Origin: Phoronis ovalis
Taxonomy: Eukaryota > Phoronida > Phoronidae
Assembly (NCBI GenBank): GCA_028565635.1
Contig: JAOXYB010057512.1
Coordinates: 1-10,994 of the forward strand
Length of the DNA: 10,994 nt
Direction of reading: 5' to 3'
Shown here one piece after another: positions 1 to 8,686 of the stretch. A program made the position numbers and the translations under genes. Under the pieces are notes generated by a model that was not told the DNA's origin, made no database searches, and was given only the letters and a program-made list of their open reading frames with translations. Positions within the stretch are counted from its first letter, which is position 1, and the number at the start of each line of letters is the position of its first letter.

Positions 1-230
1 ATTTCAGAAATTATAAAATCTGAAAAAGAGGGTGTGTACGAATAATGGAGGTGTACGAATTGAGAAGAATTACCGTAATGTTTATTTGAGGTTTGGAAGA
101 GTTTTTCTTTTGAAAAAAAATTGCATTACACACAGAATTTCGCTTAAATAACAGATTTTGTTTGATAAAGTGCCTTATATATTGCAAACAATAGAGTTAA
201 AAAAATGTTAAATATTCATGCAGGAAATTA

Positions 231-281
231 ATAATTGCCCCCTCTCTATTAATTGCCCCCTTCCAATAATCGCTCCCCTAA
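231..281. repeat. Three short tandem units of TAATTGCCCCC type
   Basis: Three degenerate units of about 15–19 bp follow each other at 232–250, 249–266 and 267–281. Each starts TAATTGC or TAATCGC and continues with a run of C. The C-runs stand out in very AT-rich surroundings. Just downstream, 296–324 carries AATAATTGC and, after a five-base loop, GCGATTATT, which pair in 8 of 9 positions. AATAATCGC also occurs within the third unit. This looks like a fragment of a dispersed repeat or transposon end, but I cannot name the family. Confidence 0.5.
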
Positions 282-498
282 AAGCATTTTTTTAAAATAA
301 TTGCTCAGCGCGATTATTTGAGAAAATACGGTATATAAATATTTTGTTTTGAAAATTTTTATTAATTATCTGAACACATTTTCAAGAAATTTCCCCAGGG
401 GTCCGGCTCAAATCATGGTTGGTACGAATGTGCGTGGACAAAAACGCGTAATTAAACAGGATGATTTTTAAGAACAAAAGCACATTATTGCGTGTTAC

Positions 499-806
499 GC
501 ATTTAGGGTTATATTTTTCAATAAAATATACAAAAGGGTACATTATTTAATTAATTGTGAGCGTTTAGGGTATCTTCATTAAAATAGCTGTATTCCCTCA
601 AGGTTTTGAGTATTATTATCAAAATCAATCAAAACCACCAACCTCTTGACCAACTTCGTCTTGAAGTTCGAATGAATTTCCCATAATTCTGTTTCCCGGG
701 CATTTTCAAAAAAAAAAAAATTCAATGCATTTAGGGTATCTAAAATTTCTTCCAGTCGGTGTAAAAGGATCAAAATTTTAAAATGGAAAAATGTATTTAG
801 GGATAT
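499..806 (+). repeat. Reiterated GCATTTAGGGTAT motif, four copies
   Basis: The motif occurs at 499–511, 561–573, 727–739 and 793–806, always in the same orientation, with one to three mismatches per copy. Spacings are about 62, 166 and 66 bp, so pairs of copies sit about 65 bp apart. This suggests a decayed tandem repeat with one enlarged unit, or a reiterated protein-binding site upstream of the LRR gene. The core resembles a telomere-type TTTAGGG word, but the copies are not contiguous, so this is not a telomeric array. Confidence 0.45.
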
Positions 807-850
807 TTTCAAACACCCATTCCCACACACTATAACTACGTAACCTCTTT

Positions 851-857
851 TATATAG
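851..857 (+). promoter_or_regulatory. TATA-like box upstream of the LRR gene
   Basis: TATATAG lies about 210 bp before the LRR start codon and would place transcription start near 880. A short 5' untranslated exon would then run to a possible donor after 946 (AAAAG followed by GTTTAC). A 90-bp T-rich intron would end at a good acceptor, TTTCAG at 1031–1036. In AT-rich DNA a TATA match alone is weak evidence. The acceptor is the best-supported part of this arrangement. Confidence 0.3.
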
Positions 858-1059
858 TTTCCACATTAAGTGTAGGGATCACCTTTAATCTTCCTATGAT
901 AATCTCTCATTCATCAGTGTTTAAGATGTGGCGATTATATCAAAAGGTTTACTAATAACTCTTATTTTATTTTTCCTTTGTTTTGATCTAGCTGTAGTTG
1001 ATGTTTATTTATTTTACCTGTATATTTTTGTTTCAGACACAGCATTAGAAGAAAGTAAC

Positions 1060-4000
1060 ATGGATAAGGCTGAAGAAATAATTAAAGATATCCAGACTCA
1101 TAATTCAGGTGATCACCAAGAAGCTGACTTGTCGTCACTGAGCTTACAAGAACTTCCCTTGCTCTTGCTGCAATTGACGCATCTTCACAAACTGCATCTG
1201 GATTTTAACGAAGTTGAAAACCTTCCAGACAAATTTGGAACTTCTTTCCCATACTTAAAATCTTTATCTATTCAAGGAAATGCCTTAAAAAGTCTTCCAG
1301 AAAATTTTGGAAATTTGTCGGCTCTTGAAGAACTTGATTTAAACGAAAATGATCTCAGCGATTTACCAAGAAGTTTTGGGGATTTAAAATGCTTAAAAAA
1401 TTTACGTATTGTTGGAAATTGTTTTAAAAAATTCCCAGATTGCTTTGTTAGATTAGAATCTCTGCAATATTTATATGCAGAAGAAAATCATTTTGAATAC
1501 TTATTGTACAACATTAATGAACTTTCTAGTCTAAGAGTTCTAGAAGTGAACAATAACAAACTTAAAGAATTACCAGAACAAATTGGAAAGCTTGATAAGT
1601 TAGAAACTCTAAATGTCAGTTCCAACAAATTAGAAGAACTTCCAAATACATTGGGAGATTTAGAAAATCTGAAAGTGTTCGATTTGTCCTCAAATTACAT
1701 CAAACACCTGCCTCTCTACATGAAGTCTGCCAAGGTACTAGAAATGTTTTCAGCGGAAAATAATGATATAGAAGACATTCCATCTTGGATTGGACATCTG
1801 CCAAACATACAAACTTTTTCTCTTGAAGATAACCACTTGAAAGGCTGTCCACTGACGGAAGGCTTTGGGTTTACTAGCAAAATGTTGAAGAATCTACATT
1901 TTGGTGGAAATTTTATTAACCAACTCCCAGTGTCTTTTGGGAATTTAGATACTCTCGAAACTGTGCATTTTGGTAGTGTTATACATGAACTGGAAAGAAG
2001 GAATTTTCAGAATGGAAACTGGCTAACAGCATTACCTGATAGTTTTTGTTATCTAAAGAATTTACGATTAGCACACCTTGATGAAAATCAACTCACAGAA
2101 TTACCAGATGACTTTGGCTGTTTGTGCCACTTGGAAACTCTTGATTTAGGTAGACCATTATAAAGTTTCTATTTACTCTTTGTAACATTAACTCCTCTTA
2201 CAGTTTTTATCTGATCAGCTGCATATTCGGTACAGAATAAGTACAGGTCAAAGTACAGGTCAAATATAACTTTCACCTAGATTACTTCTAATATGGCTGA
2301 CTGGCAGCCATATTTGTTCCTGAGAGGGCATATCATATTGCGCCAATTTCAAGAAAAACGAAGCATTGATTGGGTGATTCGAAGGTGGATTCACAAAGAT
2401 CATAGGTCAGTGGACGTAATAGGGTAAGTGACTTTTTTGAGAAAAGTGTGTCAAATGTGGATCTAAATCTTTCTAAATATCAAAGTACAGGTCTGGTATA
2501 ATTTTGATCTTGATCACTTCAAGATGACCGACTGATGGCCATGTTTTTGTTTTCGAGAAAATATGTCCCAATAAAAACTTGAGTTTTTATCCGATCAATT
2601 TCAAATTCATAGGTCAAAATGCAGGTCAGGTGTAATTTTGACCCAGATTACTTCCAATATGGCAGACTGGCAGCCATGTTTGTTCCTAAGACGGCACACT
2701 ATGATACTGCACTTTCCAGTAAGACAAAGCTTTAACTGGATGATTTGAAGGTGGATTCACAAAGGCCATAGGTTAGTGGCGTATTAGGTCAAGTGACATT
2801 TTGGAAAGACCTTGACTAGTGGGTCAGATGCTGATCCAAAGCTTCAGCAAATTCGTTGTGTGTAATGCTTTCTTTGTCTCAAGTAACTGCTTCAGTTTTA
2901 ATCCAATCAACTTCATGTCAGTACCGGCTAAATTCATGTCAAAGTACGGGTCTGTCATAATTTTGACCTTGATCACTTCCAAGATAACCGACTGGCGGCC
3001 AAGTTTCTTCTGTATATATTGTATATTGCAATAACAGCTTCAGTTTTTATCCCATCAACTTAATATTTGGTACAGTGTGTAGTCAATATTCATGTCGGGT
3101 GTTATTTTGACGTTGATTACTGTACTTCCAATATGGCCAACTGATGGCCAAGTTTGTTCCCAAGAGGTGAAGTTCATAGTTACAATATAAGTTGTGCTCA
3201 ATGGTACTTGCCCCCTTAAAGTAAGCTTAGAGACTATTCAGTGACAAGAGATGGCAATGCACTATCATAATGCTGAGATTTTGCATTTGATAATGTATAT
3301 GTGTTGTATTAATTATATAGTTCAGATGACATTTGTAGGCCAAAATCGTCTGTATGAACTACCTGAATCATTTGGTAACCTCAGATCATTGCAAGTTTGC
3401 CTTCTGTCCAGAAACCACATAGAAGTTTTACCAAGCAGTATTGGTAGGTTGTCACAGTTGGAAGACTTGCGTTTAGACCACAATATGGTAACTATAATTT
3501 TTCTTTAATAGATGTATTGAAAACGCTTGTGCATTTGGAAGAAAGTTTTAATAATTAAAACTGAAACGTTAATTTTGTAAGATCATAGTCTATTCTATTT
3601 ATTCAAAGTTTTCGTATTTTTTAAAGATATTTATTTCAAATAATGCAAGGTGATTATGTACAAAACAAAAACTACTTAAAACAAGCACTAACTACTATAG
3701 CAATAACTTACACTAGGTAACACAAGAGTATGACATGTATAAAAAACGAAAACTTTAATACTACATTAGCTAGTAATAGCATTAAGTGAAAAATTACAGA
3801 GTAAAAGCCAGCACTAGTTATCATTAGTGATAAAATCTGCTCTAGTATTGAGACTTATACACACACTTTGCTAATGATATAATTGCTCTGTTGTTTTGGA
3901 TTCCTAAAACATGTATCTCTTATATCCTAGATCCGACCAACTAAAATGTTTGCTAGTTGAACTTTGTATTAATTTCTTTTTGCTTTGTTGTGATTGTTTT

Positions 4001-6858
4001 TAGTACTGAGTTTTTTTGGTAAATAAGTTGTAGAGAATGCTAGGAATCTTTAAATCATGCTGTATGTGGATTATTAAGGCTGAGATTGATTGGTATTGTT
4101 TTGTGACATATTTTTTGTAGTAACAATGGCCATTTTTGTTTAGCCAAATATAAAAATTGAAAGCACTTCTTAAATATTTTATGTTAGAAAGTACAAAATG
4201 CATGTATTAAATCACAAATTTCTTTTTTCAATTGCTGCTAACTATGTAATTTCCTACATGCATATTAATAGAGAAATTAATCCTTTTGTATAGAAACCAA
4301 AGCATTTGCTTCCATATATCTATGTTTAATTATAGAATACATAGCTTTTATTAAGTCTGTAATGAAAAATTCTGCAGCAATACTTTCAGTATATTACAGC
4401 CGAAATAGCAAATTCTGCAAAGTTCTACATAAATTATTTAACAGATGCTTTTCGAAATTTTGAACCAAGAAATAAGTTTTCATATTAAAAACATAACTTA
4501 ATCAGTGGTCAACATCACCATCACACTGGGTTTTTATTGTCTTCCTTATACTCAATCAGAAACACCCGAATGAGTCCAAAGTTTCGCAAAGTGTTTGTAA
4601 CACTAACTTGGAACTAGTAAACAGCTACGCGTGCGGTAAGGTTAATAATTAAACCGGTTTCAAGCAGGATTCTATTCATCGCTCAGAAATACAGACTGTT
4701 TATTGGTCACATGTTGATGCCATGGTACACTTAATAGTGCTTCATTATGATAAATTCTTTTGCATAGGTTGCTGAGCTACCGGAGTCTTTCTCTCAGTTA
4801 TCAAACCTGAAAACTTTGGACTTATTTAACAACATGTTAATAGAAGTTCCATTATGCTTAGAGCACCTGAAGAATTTGATTCGGTTAGATCTCAATGAGG
4901 TTAGATATACTTGAAGTTGTATTCTGCATGAGACTTGTTTCAAGTTGTCATTTAGACCATGTACCGTACTTTATAAAGCTTTAGAACGAGCAAAAAGGTA
5001 AACCTGAGTTATGATCGAAAGGTTTTTTTATGCAATGTGTCTAAACTAATCCATTATAAGAAAAATGTCATAGGTACTGTAAACATACCAAAACATCATA
5101 GAAAAATTCTGTAAATAATCTAATCTTTTTTCAGAATAAGTTTAAAATCCCATTGGACAAGCAACCCACATTCGAACGTACTATATCATATGCACCAAGA
5201 GATCCGGACAAAAAGGACAATTGGAGAGGAAGGCGTAGACAAGATCTGGTACATATTGAAGTTATTGAGGTATGATGTAGAATAACATATTAGTAACTAT
5301 ATACCACTGCTTATTTAAGTAGGTGTTGTAAACAAGTAATTCCAAACTGTATTGTGTTTTAGTTTATAAAGGGTGAGGATGGTGATGCAGCAGACAATTC
5401 TGAAGAAAATCAGCCAAGTGACTGGAATGATACAGCCCTCAAACTGGCAGCAAAGAGAAACATGTCACTGTGGAGGTCTCATGGAAGTATGTCCACACTT
5501 CTTCATTCTAACTTTGGTTTGCAAATTGTGCCAATCTTGGAAAGTTAGAATTGGCCACAAATTGTTACTTTCAAATTTGAACAGGTTGCCAATGACAATG
5601 CAGTAATTTGTTGTATGTATTACAAAACTGCCCTTTTTAACCTGTATCACTACCAGTAGTGAGCTTTCACTGGATCATTTAATTTAAAACAGTCTGTCAC
5701 TATTACTTCGATTATCTTTTATTATTGCATGTCAATTTTACATTTTTTTATCATTGCAGGTTCTGCAATTCGAGAAGTCTACAATAGAAATGATAATTAC
5801 AAAAAAAATACAAACATAATTTCACAGTTCTCAGATGATGACAGTGGCGATGAATATATTCCTTCGAATGTCAGTACAAGTACAGAAAGTAAGTTCAGTT
5901 AAAGTAGTGCTAGATTGTAGGTGACACATGGCCATTAATGTCCTCTATGCTCAATAATCTACCAGTGTGATTAGCTTGATTTATGGAGATACACATTTCC
6001 AGACCTGCATGGTTAATAGACTGATTTCTTTTTTGCAAGAAGATAATATTTGCAGGATGGTTAACTGCGGTAAAACTAGAAATTTTGGGACAAGTTCCTA
6101 TGTGTAATTTCGGCTAGGTTTTCATTGTATCAAAATAATAGTTTGTCAGTTTAGAGATTGATGAATGTTTTTCTTTTGCTTATATTCTATTTTGCCACTA
6201 TTTAACAGTTAACATATAATATTTCATTATACTATTCTTTTTGATAGCCCAATTGGATAGAATCATCATGTGATACTTCTAAGGCAACGAGTCATGTAAT
6301 AAAACAAAGTTTTTATGGTTGCTATGTATATGTTGTTTTCACCTTGTTATTTATTTTTAGCTAGTAACAGCATGGTGGAAAGCAGGCCAGGTCATGTACC
6401 ATCTTCAGAGGAAGACTGGGATAAGGAGTGCGAAGGTATCACTTTACTATTATTCAGCCATCTTCCTTTAGTAAAAGCTACGAAGCAACAAGCTTTGCTA
6501 AGTGGTTAAAATTTTGTTCACCAGAAAGTGTAACGGTGAACAATTTATAACAGTTTACATGTCACTGCTTCCGTGTATGCATCACTGTTCAACAACACTA
6601 GTGTTCAGTTTCTTTATTTGTCAATTCTTAATGTGAGGAGCATTTGTCTGATTGGTGTTGACATTTTCATTTACAGATAGTAGTTATATCCTGGGTCAAG
6701 ACCAGTATTGTGAGCTGTCAACAAACATTTATAAATCAAGTTATGTTCCGTCTTATACTTTTGTCCCCGCCATGCAACATGTAAGCAAGATAAGTTGGAG
6801 TAAAAACAGTGCATGTGAAACTGTGGATGGGCAGTTTTCTGATGCAGAAGAGGATTGA
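1060..6858 (+). CDS. Leucine-rich repeat protein with acidic C-terminal tail, 8 coding exons
   Basis: Coding exons: 1060–2149, 3339–3487, 4768–4899, 5135–5269, 5363–5486, 5760–5888, 6361–6435 and 6677–6858 (TGA). All junctions are GT–AG and in frame, giving 671 residues. ATG 1060 (AACATGG) is chosen because upstream reading is intronic. Residues about 38–465 form some 18 LRRs of about 23 residues, of the LPxxFGxL type shared with SHOC2, Erbin and other intracellular LRR proteins. Repeats 14, 16 and 18 are completed only by splicing (LDL+GQNRLYELPESFG, LDHNM+VAELPESF, LDLNE+NKFKIP). The tail has a basic patch (NWRGRRRQD) and three acidic stretches (SDDDSGDEY, SSEEDWDKE, SDAEED at the C-terminus). 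No signal peptide, membrane segment, PDZ, kinase or death domain is visible. By family it should be a cytosolic protein-interaction scaffold; partners are unknown. Repeat 12 has a 13-residue insert. The tail matches no family I recognise. Confidence 0.88.
2150..3338 (+). repeat. First long intron of the LRR gene, with a degenerate tandem hairpin array
   Basis: The donor is TTTAG|GTAGAC and the acceptor TTTGTAG|GC. Inside lie five related modules at 2249–2320, 2481–2550, 2615–2686, 2940–3010 and 3083–3160. Each starts CAAAGTACAGGT or a variant and ends with an ATGGC-like arm, the loop ACTGG or ACTGA, and a GCCAT-like arm. Four linkers of the type CAGTTTTTATCCGATCAACT precede modules (2201, 2581, 2893, 3041). 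A second element (GAAGGTGGATTCACAAAG) recurs near 2381 and 2748. The block 2249–2445 matches 2615–2810 with a 366-bp period. The open frame at 2819–3034 lies within this array and is not a gene. Confidence 0.75.
3488..4767 (+). other. Second long intron of the LRR gene
   Basis: The donor ATG|GTAACT and acceptor TGCATAG|GTT join two halves of a leucine-rich repeat in phase 0. The 1280 bp are AT-rich and without coding character on either strand. The only notable structure is a small perfect inverted repeat, CACTA and TAGTG, near 3814–3831. The stretch 4500–4700 is less AT-rich than its surroundings, but I find no exon or RNA gene in it. Confidence 0.75.
5889..6360 (+). other. Intron of the LRR gene without visible content
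   Basis: The donor GAAA|GTAAGT is strong and the acceptor is TTTTTAG|CT. It is a phase-1 intron between two acidic-tail exons. No repeat or alternative exon is evident in its 472 bp. Confidence 0.75.
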
Positions 6859-7744
6859 AGTGCAAATTGAACTATTAGTTATCTCATTGAAATAACAAAC
6901 AAGATAGTTATTGCAACGCATCACAAACAAGGAGACAGTAATGTTAAACTTGTGTCTCTATTTTTTCACAACATACCAATTTCATGCCTCCCCTGCTGGA
7001 CTCAACTGATACAGTGAACAAGACAAGATACTCTCACTGTAGGACGACATGTAGCAGAGTACTGGTTTGCTATTAATTGTAGTGTTGCTTGTATTCACAG
7101 TAAATTTGCTAGACAATGCACATTTGTGAAAAAAAGGTTAAAACTTTATTTTCTACATGTTAAATTAAATTAATATAATAATATTATTATTATCTTTACA
7201 TTAAAATTTGTTACAATACAAGTTTGTACCATCTGTTGGATTATATGTCACATTTGCATTCATTACAGAAATGTACCTGGTCCAGCAATACATTTTAGTG
7301 GAATCGAACGATCACTTATATATAAATATATATCCAGCTTCATCGCTCCTTATCAAATATCTTTAATCTGGCAATAAATAAAATTGGTTGCAAAATACTA
7401 GAAAACTAGTGAAAATCTGGAGTCAAAAACAGGCACACATGTTGCTGGATGCCAAATTTGCAGTCAAAAAGTATAGCTGGGTTAATTTTGCATTGTGTTA
7501 GTTAAAAACCACTCACTCTAAATTAGCTTGCAAACAAATGTCTCCTTGAAACAGTCAGTTGTTCAACATGGTGCAATATAACACGCACAAGCATGCTTAT
7601 ATTTAGCAACTGTTTTTAAAATACTAGAAACCTAGGTTGACAAGAAAGGAAATAAAATAACTTTTTAATGTTGTGATAGCCGCTTTACTACGAAGTGATA
7701 AATCTGTATACAATTCAAACTGATCAGAAACAATTATAAAATTG
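6859..7744. other. 3' region of the LRR gene and convergent intergenic DNA
   Basis: After the LRR stop codon no further open frame of interest appears. Candidate plus-strand polyadenylation signals are ATTAAA at 7164–7169 and 7200–7205, and overlapping AATAAA at 7373–7382. TTTATT at 7145–7150 would be AATAAA for a minus-strand transcript. A simple AATAAT/ATTATT tract lies at 7171–7194 and a TATATA tract at 7317–7332. The 13-mer AAAATACTAGAAA occurs twice (7392–7404, 7618–7630), each time followed by bases that let CTAG fold back on itself. Which signal is used cannot be decided from sequence alone. Confidence 0.5.
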
Positions 7745-8309
7745 TCAGGCAGAAGACCTAGTAAATACGATTTTACGAAATTTAATGAAGAGGTACAAAT
7801 TACTTAATATATTAAATTCACAAATTGGATAATTCACATCTAAATCCCAATAACACTAATTACAATTATATAAATAAACTTTTAACAAGTTGAACATAAT
7901 AAGTAATACCTACTAGTGCTTTAACATTATATATTTTCTTCAGACTATCAAAATAATTATGCCGAAATCTCACTGTCTTGAACAAACTGTTGAACTAAAT
8001 TAACAAGTTGCTGAGTAAATGTGTATTCCCCTGTGTGCCTGGTTACTATACTAGATTTTAGAGGACCTTCTTTATTCATGACAACACAACCTAAATGATT
8101 GTTCAGTGGCAAGCACACCAATACAGTGACATGATATTGCCAGAAAAAATTAAAATTAACAACTTCGTATAGTTAGGCAAATATGAGGATCTAGAATCTT
8201 GTAGCTTACTTAGTGCCAAGTTGCGTTCATAATGGGGTCACATCCCTAAATTTTAAGCTACATCATACAGTCTACTTCTATACAGCAATGAGGTATTTTG
8301 CTAATATCA
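7745..8309 (-). CDS. Candidate roadblock/LC7-like small protein (LAMTOR4-like), first exon not found
   Basis: On the minus strand, 8309–8284, 8090–7974 and 7839–7745 (TGA) can be spliced in frame through GT–AG introns of 193 and 134 bp. The product is at least 78 residues. It reads ISKIPHC, then CVVMNKEGPLKSS, a helix-like QQLVNLVQQFVQD, then two hydrophobic strands (NLYLFIKF, KIVFTR) and a stop. That order of strand, strand, helix and strands is the roadblock/LC7 fold. Human LAMTOR4, a subunit of the lysosomal Ragulator complex that anchors Rag GTPases, has a similar IP(x)2–3GYLVLxEG start with the same spacing from IP to EG. Against it: no initiator ATG has been located, identity is low, and I chose the splice sites. 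A plainer alternative is chance open frames; 7957–8172 alone is open for 71 codons. Confidence 0.38.
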
Positions 8310-8363
8310 CTGTCATAAAAGAGAAAAATTAAAATAGTCAAAACAATTAAAAATTATCATGTT

Positions 8364-8369
8364 TTTATT
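8364..8369 (-). terminator. Possible polyadenylation signal of the IRSp53-like gene
   Basis: TTTATT on the plus strand is AATAAA on the minus strand, 245 bp beyond the stop codon of the IRSp53-like gene. It lies just before the start of the candidate LAMTOR4-like exons. Such hexamers are frequent in this AT-rich DNA, so the call is weak. Confidence 0.3.
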
Positions 8370-8613
8370 TTTTTTTTGGTGCATAATTGTTATTTTCTCG
8401 TAAAAATAAAAAAAAGTTTCAATAACCCATACAATTTTTGTAAAGTAATCATTTAGAAATGGTTCTGGTGTCTCACGTTATTGTACAAGTTTTTGTTCAT
8501 CATGGTTTAAATCCTTATGGTTTAAAATAGGACAGTCATGTAGCCCTACTCTCCACATTCACCACATGATTAACAAGTAACAATGTGTAGATGGGAAGTG
8601 GCTTTAATCATAA

Positions 8614-8686
8614 TCAATAAATTCTTGGAGCAGAACGATCATTTGTTTGTGCTTTTCTCAACTTCACATTTGAAAACATGCTCAAG
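8614..8686 (-). CDS. BAIAP2: Terminal WH2-like exon of the IRSp53-like gene
   Basis: The acceptor TTCTATTCTTTTAG is strong. The exon starts with the third base of the split Asn codon (AA from 9208–9207, C at 8686), then has 23 codons and TGA at 8616–8614. It holds the family's most diagnostic stretch, TNDRSAP, preceded by the basic VKLRK. In the vertebrate proteins this motif follows NPFA; here it follows LSMFS. Confidence 0.82.

Noticed and set aside
579-866. 95-codon open frame on the minus strand
   Set aside because: It runs through an A-tract and the reiterated TTTAGGG motif, has long Phe runs and no recognisable domain.
928-1059. Hydrophobic N-terminal extension that looks like a signal peptide or membrane segment on the LRR protein
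   Set aside because: It begins at GTG rather than ATG and is T-rich intron sequence ending in the acceptor TTTTTGTTTCAG at 1036. The protein starts at ATG 1060.
2819-3034. 71-codon open frame on the plus strand
   Set aside because: It lies wholly within the intronic tandem array and does not stay open in the equivalent part of the other repeat copies.
2201-3163. CRISPR-like repeat–spacer array
   Set aside because: Units are degenerate, unequal in length and spacing, nested in a higher-order repeat, and sit in the intron of an animal gene.
4000-4203. 67-codon minus-strand open frame
   Set aside because: AT-driven Tyr/Ile/Lys/Asn composition, intronic, with no similarity recognised.
5373-5650. 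Open frames on both strands over the exon at 5363–5486
   Set aside because: These are shadow frames. The true frame reads FIKGEDGDAADNSEENQ and splices cleanly in phase with both neighbours.
6671-6930. Two minus-strand open frames opposite the last LRR exon
   Set aside because: They are antisense shadows of the 6677–6858 exon, with no domain and no supporting splice or promoter pattern.
7290-7320. tRNA-like T-loop (GTTCGATTC on the minus strand)
   Set aside because: The flanking bases do not form a T stem, and no D arm, anticodon arm or acceptor stem is present.
7681-7810. Alternative minus-strand frame (SYLLGLLPDNFIIVSDQF…)
   Set aside because: It overlaps the last candidate LAMTOR4-like exon in another frame and lacks an ATG. 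It was not used because it does not join in phase with the preceding exon.
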